NCBI RefSeq assembly: GCF_001440405.1
Contig: NZ_LLXX01000180.1
Span: forward strand, 1 to 56,837
Direction: 5' to 3'
DNA from: Bradyrhizobium valentinum
GTDB lineage: Bacteria; Pseudomonadota; Alphaproteobacteria; Rhizobiales; Xanthobacteraceae
Length of the DNA stretch: 56,837 bases
A program made the position numbers and the translations under genes. Positions 7,938-16,113 of the stretch are shown piece after piece. Below the pieces are notes generated by a model that saw nothing but the letters and a program-made list of their open reading frames with translations, made no database searches and was not told where the DNA came from. The first letter of the stretch is position 1, and each line of letters starts with the position of its first letter.

Positions 7938-9560
7938 TTAGTAGCCGATCGCAGCTCCGTCGCTGCGCGGGTCGGAACCGCCGCTCAACATGCCGTTCCG
8001 CCGATCGATCGTGATGCCGTGCGCGTGACCGGCCATTTCGTTCCAGGCGTCCCATCGATTGATTGCGTGGCCGCGCCGCGCGAGCGCATCGATCGTAGCT
8101 TCGGGGAATCGGCTCTCGATATGCAGCGTGTCGCGCGCCTCGCCGAGCGCGAAGCGGCCGGACAGGAACCGCGGCATCTCGATCGCTTCCTGGATGTCGA
8201 GACCGAAATCGATCATCGCGGCATAGAGCTGGAGCTGGATCTGCGGCTGGCCATCCGCCCCCATGCAGCCGAGCACGCTCGACAGCTTGCCGTCGCGCTT
8301 GGCCATCGAGGCAATCAGCGTATGCAGCGGGATCTTGCCGGGCTCGAGGCGATTGGGGTGACTACGATCCAGCGAGAAATACGCGCCGCGATTTTGCAGG
8401 ATGACGCCCGTGTTTCCCGCAACGACGCAGGATCCGAAGGCCCCATACAGGCTTTGAATCAGCGACGCCGCATTGCCGTTGCGATCGACGGCGGCGACAT
8501 AAACCGTATCGCCGGACAGGCTGCCGAACGACGGCACCAGGTCCCATTTCAAGGCGGACGTGCCGTCGATCAGCCGGCCGCGCAGGTGCGCGTATTCCTT
8601 TGATATCAATCGCTCGACCGGCACATCGGCAAACAGGGGATCGGCGAGCACATGATCGCGGTCGTGGTAGGCGATCTGTTTGGCCTGTACCAGGAGATGG
8701 ACATGATCGGGCCCGAGAAAATCCTTGTCGTGCAACTCGTGGGCCTCAAGGAGGTTGAACATTTCGAGCACGGTAAAACCCTGCGTCGGCGGCGGCGTGT
8801 TGAAGACCATGACGTCGCGGTAGCGGCCAACAAGGGGCTCGCCCCAGACGGCCTTTTGCCGGCCGAAATCGGCAAGCCGGAACAGCCCGCCCGCGGATTC
8901 CGAGAAGCGCGCCATCTCGGCCGCGACCGCTCCTTCATAAAAGCCGGACCACCCGTCATCCGCGATCGATTGCAGTGTGCGCGCTAGATTTGCGTTGGCA
9001 AGCTTCGTGCCCGGCTGCGCTGCCGCCCCATCGGGAAAGAAAAGCCCTGCGGCCTCTTGATCTCGCACCAGATCGTCGCGCGTCATCTCGATGAAGCTTG
9101 CAAGGCGGCCGGTAACCGGAAAGCCGGCGCACGCATAACCAATGGCGCTTTCCAGCACACGCCGGAGCGGCAGCCGCCCATGGACGCCATGCGCCTCGAT
9201 CCAGCTCGCCACCGCGCCCGGCACCGTCAGGGTCGCCGGCACGATGCCCCGAAGCGGAATCTCGTTCAGCCCGCGCGCTTCGAGCGCGGCCAGCGTGGCA
9301 CTCTCGGCTGCCTTGCCACCGCCATTCAGGTAACGGATCTCGCCACTCGCGCCGTCATGAATGAGCCAGAACGCATCGCCGCCGAGACCGGTCATGTGCG
9401 GATAGATGACCGCAAGCACTGAGCTCGCCGCGATCGCGGCATCGACGGCGGAGCCGCCGGCGCGAAGCACATCGAGGCCGGCAGCGGAAGCGAGCGAATG
9501 CGGCGACGTCACCATGCCGTTTGACGCAAGGGTGACAGGCCGGCCGGTGCGAATATCCAA
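7938..9560 (-). CDS. Gamma-glutamyltransferase family protein (Ntn hydrolase)
   Basis: The 540-residue product matches the gamma-glutamyltransferase/YwrD-like family, which matures by self-cleavage in front of a catalytic threonine. The N-terminal large-subunit motif MTGLGGDAFWLIHD is present. The cleavage region is SLSGDTVYVAAVDRNGNAAS, with the Thr of GDT as the likely new N-terminus, followed by the small-subunit signature and a late glycine motif (SGGSDPRSDGA). No signal peptide is visible, so a cytoplasmic enzyme acting on gamma-glutamyl or related amides is likely. The start is TTG at 9560 with GGGGGCT just upstream. An ATG at 9515 is possible but would remove the conserved MDIRTGRPV beginning. 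The substrate cannot be told from sequence. Confidence 0.85.
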   Translation of the reverse strand: MDIRTGRPVTLASNGMVTSPHSLASAAGLDVLRAGGSAVDAAIAASSVLAVIYPHMTGLGGDAFWLIHDGASGEIRYLNGGGKAAESATLAALEARGLNEIPLRGIVPATLTVPGAVASWIEAHGVHGRLPLRRVLESAIGYACAGFPVTGRLASFIEMTRDDLVRDQEAAGLFFPDGAAAQPGTKLANANLARTLQSIADDGWSGFYEGAVAAEMARFSESAGGLFRLADFGRQKAVWGEPLVGRYRDVMVFNTPPPTQGFTVLEMFNLLEAHELHDKDFLGPDHVHLLVQAKQIAYHDRDHVLADPLFADVPVERLISKEYAHLRGRLIDGTSALKWDLVPSFGSLSGDTVYVAAVDRNGNAASLIQSLYGAFGSCVVAGNTGVILQNRGAYFSLDRSHPNRLEPGKIPLHTLIASMAKRDGKLSSVLGCMGADGQPQIQLQLYAAMIDFGLDIQEAIEMPRFLSGRFALGEARDTLHIESRFPEATIDALARRGHAINRWDAWNEMAGHAHGITIDRRNGMLSGGSDPRSDGAAIGY

Positions 9561-9561
9561 T

Positions 9562-9669
9562 TCAAGCCCCCGATATGCCAGCCGTCAGGCGCGGATCCGC
9601 CTGATTATTGGGCGATGGCGGGCGCCGCAAACCGGCCCCGGCGATCTTGAGGAGCTTCCTGCGATTCAT
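9562..9669 (-). pseudogene. Relic of a Tat-exported protein: signal peptide only, with frameshift
   Basis: An ATG with a strong ribosome-binding site (AAGGAGA) starts the peptide MNRRKLLKIAGAGL, a classical twin-arginine signal beginning. One base appears lost after GGTTT. In the next frame the sequence continues as AAPAIAQ, exactly how such signals end, then hits TAA at 9605. No mature domain follows. The reading frame as it stands codes for only 35 residues and ends one base before the gamma-glutamyltransferase start. The parent was probably a periplasmic substrate-binding protein or similar exported enzyme, deleted down to its leader. The intact ribosome-binding site may still help translation of the downstream gene. 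Confidence 0.6.
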
Positions 9670-9714
9670 GGTCAGTCTCCTTTTTGTAGAAATGAAAAGC
9701 GAGCGCGCGAACCG

Positions 9715-11691
9715 TCAGCCGCAGCACGAACCCTTATCCCGGTTGTCCCGGCTGGCGCTGTTCCGGTCAGGCGGCAGGTCCATCGCCGGATTCTCGGCAA
9801 AGAAGCCGTTCGGCTTCAGCGTGAAGCCGACGTACTCGACCGGCATCACCGGAAAATCCTCAGGGCGGCAGACATGCGTCGCCCCAAAACTGTGCCAGAC
9901 CACGATATCCTGGTTTTCGATTGCGCGGTTTTTCGCAATGTATTTCGGCAGGCCGTCGCCGCCGGCATGCTGGTTCGGAAACTCGCCGCTGGCATAGCGC
10001 TCGTCGGGTGCGTAGCGCGTCACCCAGATATGCTTGGTCGCAAAGCCGCCGCGCTCGGTCATGTAGCAGCCCTCCTGCGCCAGCATTACGGGCGCGCTGT
10101 GCGCCAGGAGCTTGTAGGCCGTCGGGCCGCCGACGCTGTTCTTCTGATTGGGATTGGTGATCTTCCAGTACCGTCCGGTCCTCCCATCGGCCTCGCGGAC
10201 CGCGTCGCGCTCACGCGAGAGAACCCGCGACGTGGTGTCGAATACGTTGCCATAGGGGTTGTCGGTGCCCCACGGCCGCGGCCGGAATTCGTGCTCCGTC
10301 ACTGTATTGCCGTCGCCGTCCAGCATCATATGCAGGCGGGCATTAAAGAAATGCTGGTGGGTCGGACCACCGAGATTCTCAGCGACCATGCCGCCCCACG
10401 GATAGGGCTTGCCGGGCGCGATCGCCGCCGTCTGGATGATGCCGGTAAGCTTGACTTCGAGCTGAATGGTGCCGTCCTGGTAGAAGTACCAGAAGAATCC
10501 GTAATCGTAGTTTCCGACAGTGGTGAAGAAGGAGATGACGAGGCGCCGTGACCGCCGCACTTCGAAGGTCTCGTTGCGGAATTCGTAATGCTTCCAGAGG
10601 ATCCCGAAATCCTCCTCGTGCAGGCAGATCGCATTCTTCATGATCGTGGGCTGGCCGTAATCGTCGGCGACCGGCACATCGAAATAATGGATATGGCCGA
10701 GGCAGTCGCAGCCGAGTTCGAGCGCGTTGGCGAGCTTGCCGAGCCCGTACTCGCCGGCGTCGAACGCACATTTCCAGAAATGGTTGGCGGTCGGATCGGC
10801 GTAGGGAACGATCATGTCGGTGACACTGGCCCGGTAGATGATCGGCCGCTCGCGCGCACCGTCGCGAAATGAGATCTGGTGCAGCACCAGGCCTTCGCGC
10901 GCGGTCCAGCCGACGCGGAACGACCAGTTCTGCCAATTAACCTTCCATCCCTCGACCGTGAAGTTCGGGCCGTCCTTCTGCACGACATCCAGTGGCTTCA
11001 CGTCCTTGCGGGTTTGCGGGATCGATGCGCGGTCGTAGTTGCGCGATTTCTTCGGGACCGGAATGATGTCGGGCTCGTCGACCAGATGGACAATCCTGTT
11101 CTCGATCAGATCGACCAGCGCGACCACGCCTTCGATCGGGTGCGCATAGCCATTGTCCTTGAGATCCCTACGCCAGTAGGACACGGCGCTGACCAGCCTG
11201 CGGCCCTTCTCCACCTCCCGGTCGAAGTAGCCGGCTGAAAACGGGTCGACCTGAACCAGCTCGATGTCCCTGTCATCGAGCCCGCGCCGCTTCATCGCAC
11301 GCCGCCAGTCCGCGTCGGCCTTGACGATGTCGCCGACCTTGAACACCTCCTCGATCGTGATCGGCGGCTGGCCGTAAGGATGGGCCTTGGTCGAATGCTC
11401 CAGCCACTCCGTCACGCGCCTCGAATCGAGATCTACCGTCGCGACATGCGTCGCACCGGTCTTGCTGTCGAACAGAGTGACGGCGGCCCGCCGCGGCAGC
11501 CCGGCCGCCGACTTCCAGCCAAGGACGTCGGACTTGGCCGGCTCTTCGAGTTGCACATGCGAAAATCGCGCGTGCGGGCCGAGCCTCTTTTCTTTCTTCA
11601 AGATTTCGGACGCCAGCGCGACTTCGGTCTCGCTGAGCGGATCGAGCGGATGACCGGCATCTATGCCGGCAGATGGCTTGGTGCATACCAT
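9715..11691 (-). CDS. tynA: Copper-containing primary amine oxidase
   Basis: Oxidises primary amines to aldehydes with release of ammonia and hydrogen peroxide, using copper and a topaquinone made from one of its own tyrosines. The 658-residue length fits the family. The topaquinone Tyr is in TTVGNYDYGF, the catalytic base Asp is in the FDAGEYGLG motif, the copper ligands are HQHFF and the later His in HSFGATHVCRPEDFPVMP. No signal peptide is visible, so it is probably cytoplasmic like the Arthrobacter-type enzymes. A divergent AraC-family gene starts 154 bp away, which mirrors the feaR-tynA arrangement known from enterobacteria and suggests amine-inducible expression. The ATG at 11691 gives a full-length product. 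Confidence 0.92.
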   Translation of the reverse strand: MVCTKPSAGIDAGHPLDPLSETEVALASEILKKEKRLGPHARFSHVQLEEPAKSDVLGWKSAAGLPRRAAVTLFDSKTGATHVATVDLDSRRVTEWLEHSTKAHPYGQPPITIEEVFKVGDIVKADADWRRAMKRRGLDDRDIELVQVDPFSAGYFDREVEKGRRLVSAVSYWRRDLKDNGYAHPIEGVVALVDLIENRIVHLVDEPDIIPVPKKSRNYDRASIPQTRKDVKPLDVVQKDGPNFTVEGWKVNWQNWSFRVGWTAREGLVLHQISFRDGARERPIIYRASVTDMIVPYADPTANHFWKCAFDAGEYGLGKLANALELGCDCLGHIHYFDVPVADDYGQPTIMKNAICLHEEDFGILWKHYEFRNETFEVRRSRRLVISFFTTVGNYDYGFFWYFYQDGTIQLEVKLTGIIQTAAIAPGKPYPWGGMVAENLGGPTHQHFFNARLHMMLDGDGNTVTEHEFRPRPWGTDNPYGNVFDTTSRVLSRERDAVREADGRTGRYWKITNPNQKNSVGGPTAYKLLAHSAPVMLAQEGCYMTERGGFATKHIWVTRYAPDERYASGEFPNQHAGGDGLPKYIAKNRAIENQDIVVWHSFGATHVCRPEDFPVMPVEYVGFTLKPNGFFAENPAMDLPPDRNSASRDNRDKGSCCG

Positions 11692-11845
11692 ATCGGACCA
11701 AATTCCCCGGGATTTGACGGCAGGTTACGGCGGGTCGAGACGCCGCGTCTTGAATGAACCTGCCACCTCCGGCCGGTTCGGCCCTTGCCAGAGCCACCGG
11801 TCCTGGGCGACGCTGGGGGTCCACAAACCGGATCTTGTTCGTACG
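11692..11845. promoter_or_regulatory. Divergent promoter region of amine oxidase and AraC-type regulator
   Basis: This 154-bp gap separates the starts of the leftward amine oxidase and the rightward AraC/FeaR-like regulator. TGCCA occurs at 11761-11765 and again at 11786-11790, 25 bp apart on the same strand, a spacing that would suit an AraC-type activator binding one face of the helix. No promoter boxes were assigned. Confidence 0.35.
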
Positions 11846-12787
11846 ATGCCGATCAGCGTCTCCACCGACCCGATCCGCCCGACGGAGCGTCAGGCCTTTT
11901 GGACCGAAGCGATCTGCCGGTCATTCGCCAATATCGAGACCAAGCCGCTCGGCTCCACCATCGTCAGCGGTCACTTCGAGTTCGTCGAGATCGGCGACGC
12001 CAGGCTCGTCCGTTTCGACAGCAGCCCGCAATGCTACACCCGCGACGCCAGGCTCGTAAGCCGGGCCGGCTCGGACGAATTCATGTTCGACTTCCAGCGC
12101 CGCGGGCGAAGCGCCATGGTGCAAGCCGGCAACGAGGGCACGATCAATCCGGGATATGGCGTGCTCTACGATGCGCGGCGTCCGTTCGAGGATCGGCTGT
12201 TCGGCCCCGAACAACGCGCCGAAGTGCTGATCGCAACCGTGCCCGCCGCATCCTTGTTGCGCGCCGTCCCCGAAGCGGAGCGCTTATGCGCCAGACCTGT
12301 GCCACTGTCGGGCACGATGGCGCGTTCGATCGCGGGCTTCGTGCACGCGGCCATCTCAGTGCCAAGCGCATCTGATAAGCGTGCCGGTCCTGACATCGCA
12401 GCCTATCTGTCGGCCCTGCTGCGCGTCGCCGCTGGGGCCAACCATCAACTCACCCGGCCGAATCTGTTTCACCTGATCGACGGCCATCTGAGGACAAATA
12501 TCAGTAACGTTCGATCGGCGCCGATGCTCGCCGCCGAGTTCGGCGTCTCGGAACGAACGTTTCATCGTATCTTCGCCGACCGCGAAACCACGTTCGAACG
12601 CCACGTCCTTCATCTGCGTGTCGAATTGTTCAAAGACCTGCTGCGGCGGGCTTCGCTTGCGGACGTTCCGATCGCGAGACTTGCGCATCAATGCGGCTTC
12701 GCCGATGCCGCCCATGCCACGCGCACGTTCAAGGACAGATTTGGCGCCACGCCACGGGACTTTCGCGCCAGCTCGCCAACCGACTAA
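11846..12787 (+). CDS. AraC-family transcriptional regulator (FeaR-like)
   Basis: A 313-residue regulator. Residues 1-180 look like the AraC-binding-like ligand domain found in FeaR and related proteins (FWTEAICRSFANIETKPLG, DEFMFDFQRRGRS). The last 100 residues are the double helix-turn-helix DNA-binding domain (SAPMLAAEFGVSERTFHRIF, then IARLAHQCGFADAAHATRTF and the closing FGATPRDFR). The longer frame from 11663 overlaps the amine oxidase 5' end and adds unlikely sequence, so I chose the ATG at 11846. It is divergent from the copper amine oxidase and probably activates it in response to an amine or its aldehyde. Its stop overlaps the convergent epimerase by four bases. Confidence 0.85.
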   Translation: MPISVSTDPIRPTERQAFWTEAICRSFANIETKPLGSTIVSGHFEFVEIGDARLVRFDSSPQCYTRDARLVSRAGSDEFMFDFQRRGRSAMVQAGNEGTINPGYGVLYDARRPFEDRLFGPEQRAEVLIATVPAASLLRAVPEAERLCARPVPLSGTMARSIAGFVHAAISVPSASDKRAGPDIAAYLSALLRVAAGANHQLTRPNLFHLIDGHLRTNISNVRSAPMLAAEFGVSERTFHRIFADRETTFERHVLHLRVELFKDLLRRASLADVPIARLAHQCGFADAAHATRTFKDRFGATPRDFRASSPTD

Positions 12788-13812
12788 ATCTCACAATAGC
12801 TGCGATACCAGCTCGCGAACCTGCGGATGCCGTCCTCGATCGGAGTCGCCGGCCGGAAACCTACGTCGCGCACGAGATCATCGACATCGGCATAGGTCGT
12901 CGGCACGTCTCCCGGCTGCATCGGAAGCATTTCCTTGTTGGCCTTGCGCCCGAGCTCCTGCTCGAGAATATCGAGCACGAGCATCAATTCCTGCGGCTTG
13001 TTGTTGCCGACATTATAGATGCGCCAGGGGGCGATGCTCGATCCCGGATCCTGAATTCCGCCCAGCGCAGGCCCGGGCTGCCCAACTTGCGGCGCAAGGT
13101 CGATCAGGCGCACCAAGGCTTCCGTCACGTCGTCGACATAGGTGAAGTCGCGAAGCATCCGGCCCCCGTTGAACAGCTTGACGGGATTGCCGCGGACGAT
13201 CGCGTCCGCAAACACGAACAGCGCCATGTCGGGCCGATACCACGGGCCGTACACCGTGAAGAACCGCAAGCCGGTGCAGGGGATACCATAGAGATGGCTG
13301 TACGAATGGGCCATCAACTCGTTGGCCTTCTTGCTCGCGGCATAGAGGCTGATCGGATGATCCACGTTGTCATGCACCGAGAACGGCAGCTTCCGGTTGG
13401 CCCCGTAAACGGACGAGGAGGACGCGAACAGCAGATGACGGCAGCCATTGTGCCGGCATCCTTCCAGAATATTGGTGAAGCCGACCAGATTGGCGTCGAC
13501 ATAGGCGTGCGGGTCCTGCAGCGAGTAGCGCACGCCCGCTTGCGCCGCCAGATGGATGACGACGGGAAACCGGTACCGCGCGAACAGCGCCGGTATCGCA
13601 ACGCGGTCCGCCACATCCAGCCTTTCGAAATGAAAGCGCGGGTCGTTGCGGAGGATATCGAGCCGGGCCGCCTTCAGCCGCGGATCATAATATGCATTGA
13701 GATTATCGAGCCCGACGACGCGATGGCCGGACTGCAGCAACCGCTGCGCTACGTGGAATCCGATGAACCCCGCAGCCCCCGTTACCAGAATTGCCTGATC
13801 CGGCATTATCAT
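12784..13812 (-). CDS. NAD-dependent epimerase, probably UDP-glucuronate 4-epimerase
   Basis: Extended short-chain dehydrogenase of 342 residues. It has the NAD-binding GAAGFIGFHVAQRL at residues 12-25, the catalytic SSSSVYG and YAASKKAN (Tyr-x3-Lys), and the substrate-pocket VYGPWYRPDMALF. The latter, with the RDFTYVDDV motif, is typical of UDP-glucuronate/galacturonate epimerases. The gene is last in the leftward precursor operon, directly after UDP-glucose dehydrogenase, which makes its likely substrate, UDP-glucuronate. The product would be UDP-galacturonate for exopolysaccharide assembly. The ATG at 13812 has AAGGA seven bases upstream. Family assignment is strong. The exact sugar specificity is inferred from context. 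Confidence 0.88.
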   Translation of the reverse strand: MIMPDQAILVTGAAGFIGFHVAQRLLQSGHRVVGLDNLNAYYDPRLKAARLDILRNDPRFHFERLDVADRVAIPALFARYRFPVVIHLAAQAGVRYSLQDPHAYVDANLVGFTNILEGCRHNGCRHLLFASSSSVYGANRKLPFSVHDNVDHPISLYAASKKANELMAHSYSHLYGIPCTGLRFFTVYGPWYRPDMALFVFADAIVRGNPVKLFNGGRMLRDFTYVDDVTEALVRLIDLAPQVGQPGPALGGIQDPGSSIAPWRIYNVGNNKPQELMLVLDILEQELGRKANKEMLPMQPGDVPTTYADVDDLVRDVGFRPATPIEDGIRRFASWYRSYCEI

Positions 13813-13855
13813 CCGTGCATCCTTAACCAGCCGATGTCATGGCGGCTCATGTGTC

Positions 13856-15175
13856 TCAGTAGGCCACCGATTTCGGCCGACCAACGCCGCAGTACAGAAA
13901 GCCGTTCCGCCTCACCTCCTCCGGAGAGTAGATGTTGCGCAGATCGACGATGACGGGGCAGGCCATGATGGTGGACAACTCCTTGAGGTCCAGCGCTCGG
14001 AACTGCTCCCATTCAGTCACGATGACGAGCGCGTGGCACCCTTTTGCGCAACGGTAGGCGTTCTCGCAGAAGGTGACATTCTCGAACACCTTCTTCGCCT
14101 GCTCCATGCCGACGGGATCGAAGACGCGAACCTCGGCGCCCATGTCCTGCAGCGCGGTGATCAGGGGAATCGACGGCGCGTCGCGCATATCGTCGGTATC
14201 GGGCTTGAAGGTGACGCCGAGGACCGCGATCGATTTTCCCCGGAGATTGCCGCCGAACGCGTTCGCGACCTTGCGCGCCATTGCCCGCTTGCGCTGGTCG
14301 TTGACGGCAACCACCGTTTCCACGATCCGCACCGGCGATTCATTGTCCTGGCCGGTCTTGATCAGCGCCATCGCATCCTTCGGAAAGCAGGATCCGCCGA
14401 AACCCGGCCCTGCGTGCAGGAACTTCTGACCGATCCGGTTGTCGAGGCCGATCCCGCGCGCGACTTCCTGCACATTGGCGCCGACCTTTTCTGCAAGGTC
14501 CGCGATCTCGTTGATGAAGGCGATCTTGGTGGCAAGGAAGGAGTTGGCGGCATATTTCGTCAGCTCCGCGGTCCGGCGATCCGTATAGAGGATCGGCGAT
14601 GCGTTGAGGTGAAGCGGCCGGTACACTTCGGCCATCGCGCTGCGGGCGCGTGGGTCATCCGTTCCGATCACGATCCGGTCGGGATGCTTGAAGTCGCGGA
14701 TCGCCGCCCCCTCGCGCAGGAACTCAGGATTCGAGACGACCGCGACCGTGGCTGTCGGATTCTCTTCGCGTATGATGCGCTCGACCTCGTCGCCGGTCCC
14801 GACCGGAACCGTCGACTTGGTGACCACCACCGCCCGCTCCGGAAGCACGGTCGCGATCTCGCGCGCGGCCGCATAGACATAGGAAAGATCGGCATGACCA
14901 TCGCCGCGGCGCGACGGCGTGCCTACCGCGATGAACACGACTTCCGCCTCGCATACGGCCGATTTCAGATCGCTCGCAAATGACAGACGGCCTTGGCCTA
15001 CATTTCGCGCCACCAGTTCGGCAAGTCCGGGCTCGTGAATCGGCATCTCTCCATTGTTGAGGCTCGCAACCTTCTCTGCATTGCTATCGATACAGACCAC
15101 CTGATGCCCAAAATCTGAAAAACACGCCCCTGACACCAGCCCGACATAGCCGGCGCCAATCATCGCTATATGCAT
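13856..15175 (-). CDS. ugd: UDP-glucose 6-dehydrogenase
   Basis: Oxidises UDP-glucose to UDP-glucuronate with two NAD+. The 439-residue protein has the N-terminal Rossmann motif MIGAGYVGLVSG, the catalytic cysteine in GPGFGGSCFPKD, and the central-domain KYAANSFLATKIAFINE. The C-terminal UDP-binding domain contains VLGVTFKPDTDDMRDAPS. Length and order match the bacterial enzyme (RkpK/Ugd in rhizobia). It lies in the leftward precursor operon between the FkbM-type methyltransferase and the epimerase that would use its product. The ATG at 15175 is preceded by AGGAA. Confidence 0.95.
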   Translation of the reverse strand: MHIAMIGAGYVGLVSGACFSDFGHQVVCIDSNAEKVASLNNGEMPIHEPGLAELVARNVGQGRLSFASDLKSAVCEAEVVFIAVGTPSRRGDGHADLSYVYAAAREIATVLPERAVVVTKSTVPVGTGDEVERIIREENPTATVAVVSNPEFLREGAAIRDFKHPDRIVIGTDDPRARSAMAEVYRPLHLNASPILYTDRRTAELTKYAANSFLATKIAFINEIADLAEKVGANVQEVARGIGLDNRIGQKFLHAGPGFGGSCFPKDAMALIKTGQDNESPVRIVETVVAVNDQRKRAMARKVANAFGGNLRGKSIAVLGVTFKPDTDDMRDAPSIPLITALQDMGAEVRVFDPVGMEQAKKVFENVTFCENAYRCAKGCHALVIVTEWEQFRALDLKELSTIMACPVIVDLRNIYSPEEVRRNGFLYCGVGRPKSVAY

Positions 15176-15246
15176 TACGGTTCCTGTCTGAAAAGCCGCA
15201 CGCGGCCGTGAGGCGCGCCGACGGAGATGGAAGTGAAAGCGACGCG

Positions 15247-16035
15247 CTAGCTGCTCAGTATCGATTCACCATCGAGATGACGGGGGAAGAAAAAGAAGTT
15301 GTTGACGTAGAACTTCCCGTCCTTGCGGCCGCCGTCCGGTCGCAAGGCGTCGGCATCCTGGAGCCTCCGGGAATCGAACTGTTCCACGGCGATCACGTCG
15401 TTGTCTTTCAGGAAGAACCCCCGATAGGACTTGTTACGGAAGAACTCGAACACCAGGCGTGTCGCCTCGGCGCGATGGCGGTCTTCCGCCTCCACCAGGA
15501 ATACCGGCTGGCAACGCTCCAGAAGTTCGACGGCGCCGTTCAGGACGTTCAACTCGTGGCCTTCGACGTCGATCTTCACGAACGCCACATCCTGGTTGAT
15601 GACCGCGTCGAGCCGCGCGATCGGCACATGGGCAGAGACCAACCTGGCCGATGAGTCGGTTCGTGCCTCCAGCGAGGCAAGGCCATAAACCAGGCCATCG
15701 TCGCCTTGCGGGATGTACAACTCGGCATCACCGTCGTGATCCGACAGCGCGATCTCGTGGACGCTCACATTCCGCGCCGAGGTTCGGCGCAACAGCCTGG
15801 CCATCTGCTGCGAAGGCTCGAAGGCATGGACCTGCCGGGAAAGGCGCGCCAGCCGCCGCGTGTAAAGGCCGCAGTTGGCGCCGACATCGACCGTCACCGC
15901 GTCATCAGGAATGACCTTTTCGAGATAGGACAATTCCCGCTCCGCCGACTTGGGGCGCCGCATGAAATGCCATTGCAGCCATACCGAAGGAAACGCATCT
16001 TTCACCAGCTCTTTGACCTGTTGTTTTGCGTTCAT
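15247..16035 (-). CDS. FkbM-family methyltransferase
   Basis: SAM-dependent methyltransferase of 262 residues. The SAM-binding motif is VDVGANCGLYTRRLAR, followed by the acidic end of strand 2 (HAFEPS). The FkbM signature segment VAFVKIDVEGHELNVLNGA is present near residue 165, with LVEAEDRH after it. The family methylates hydroxyls of sugars and polyketides, so O-methylation of an exopolysaccharide sugar is likely. I chose the ATG at 16035 because GGGAGG lies upstream. The upstream in-frame GTG-type extension to 16062 runs through that site. It sits in the leftward EPS operon between the GDP-mannose enzyme and UDP-glucose dehydrogenase. Confidence 0.85.
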   Translation of the reverse strand: MNAKQQVKELVKDAFPSVWLQWHFMRRPKSAERELSYLEKVIPDDAVTVDVGANCGLYTRRLARLSRQVHAFEPSQQMARLLRRTSARNVSVHEIALSDHDGDAELYIPQGDDGLVYGLASLEARTDSSARLVSAHVPIARLDAVINQDVAFVKIDVEGHELNVLNGAVELLERCQPVFLVEAEDRHRAEATRLVFEFFRNKSYRGFFLKDNDVIAVEQFDSRRLQDADALRPDGGRKDGKFYVNNFFFFPRHLDGESILSS

Positions 16036-16113
16036 TGCCGCCTCCCTTCGTGTCGCACGCAAATCTCGACGTGCGTCGTCCTTGATGCGGTTTCTGCCTC
16101 CCCCAGCCGCACC

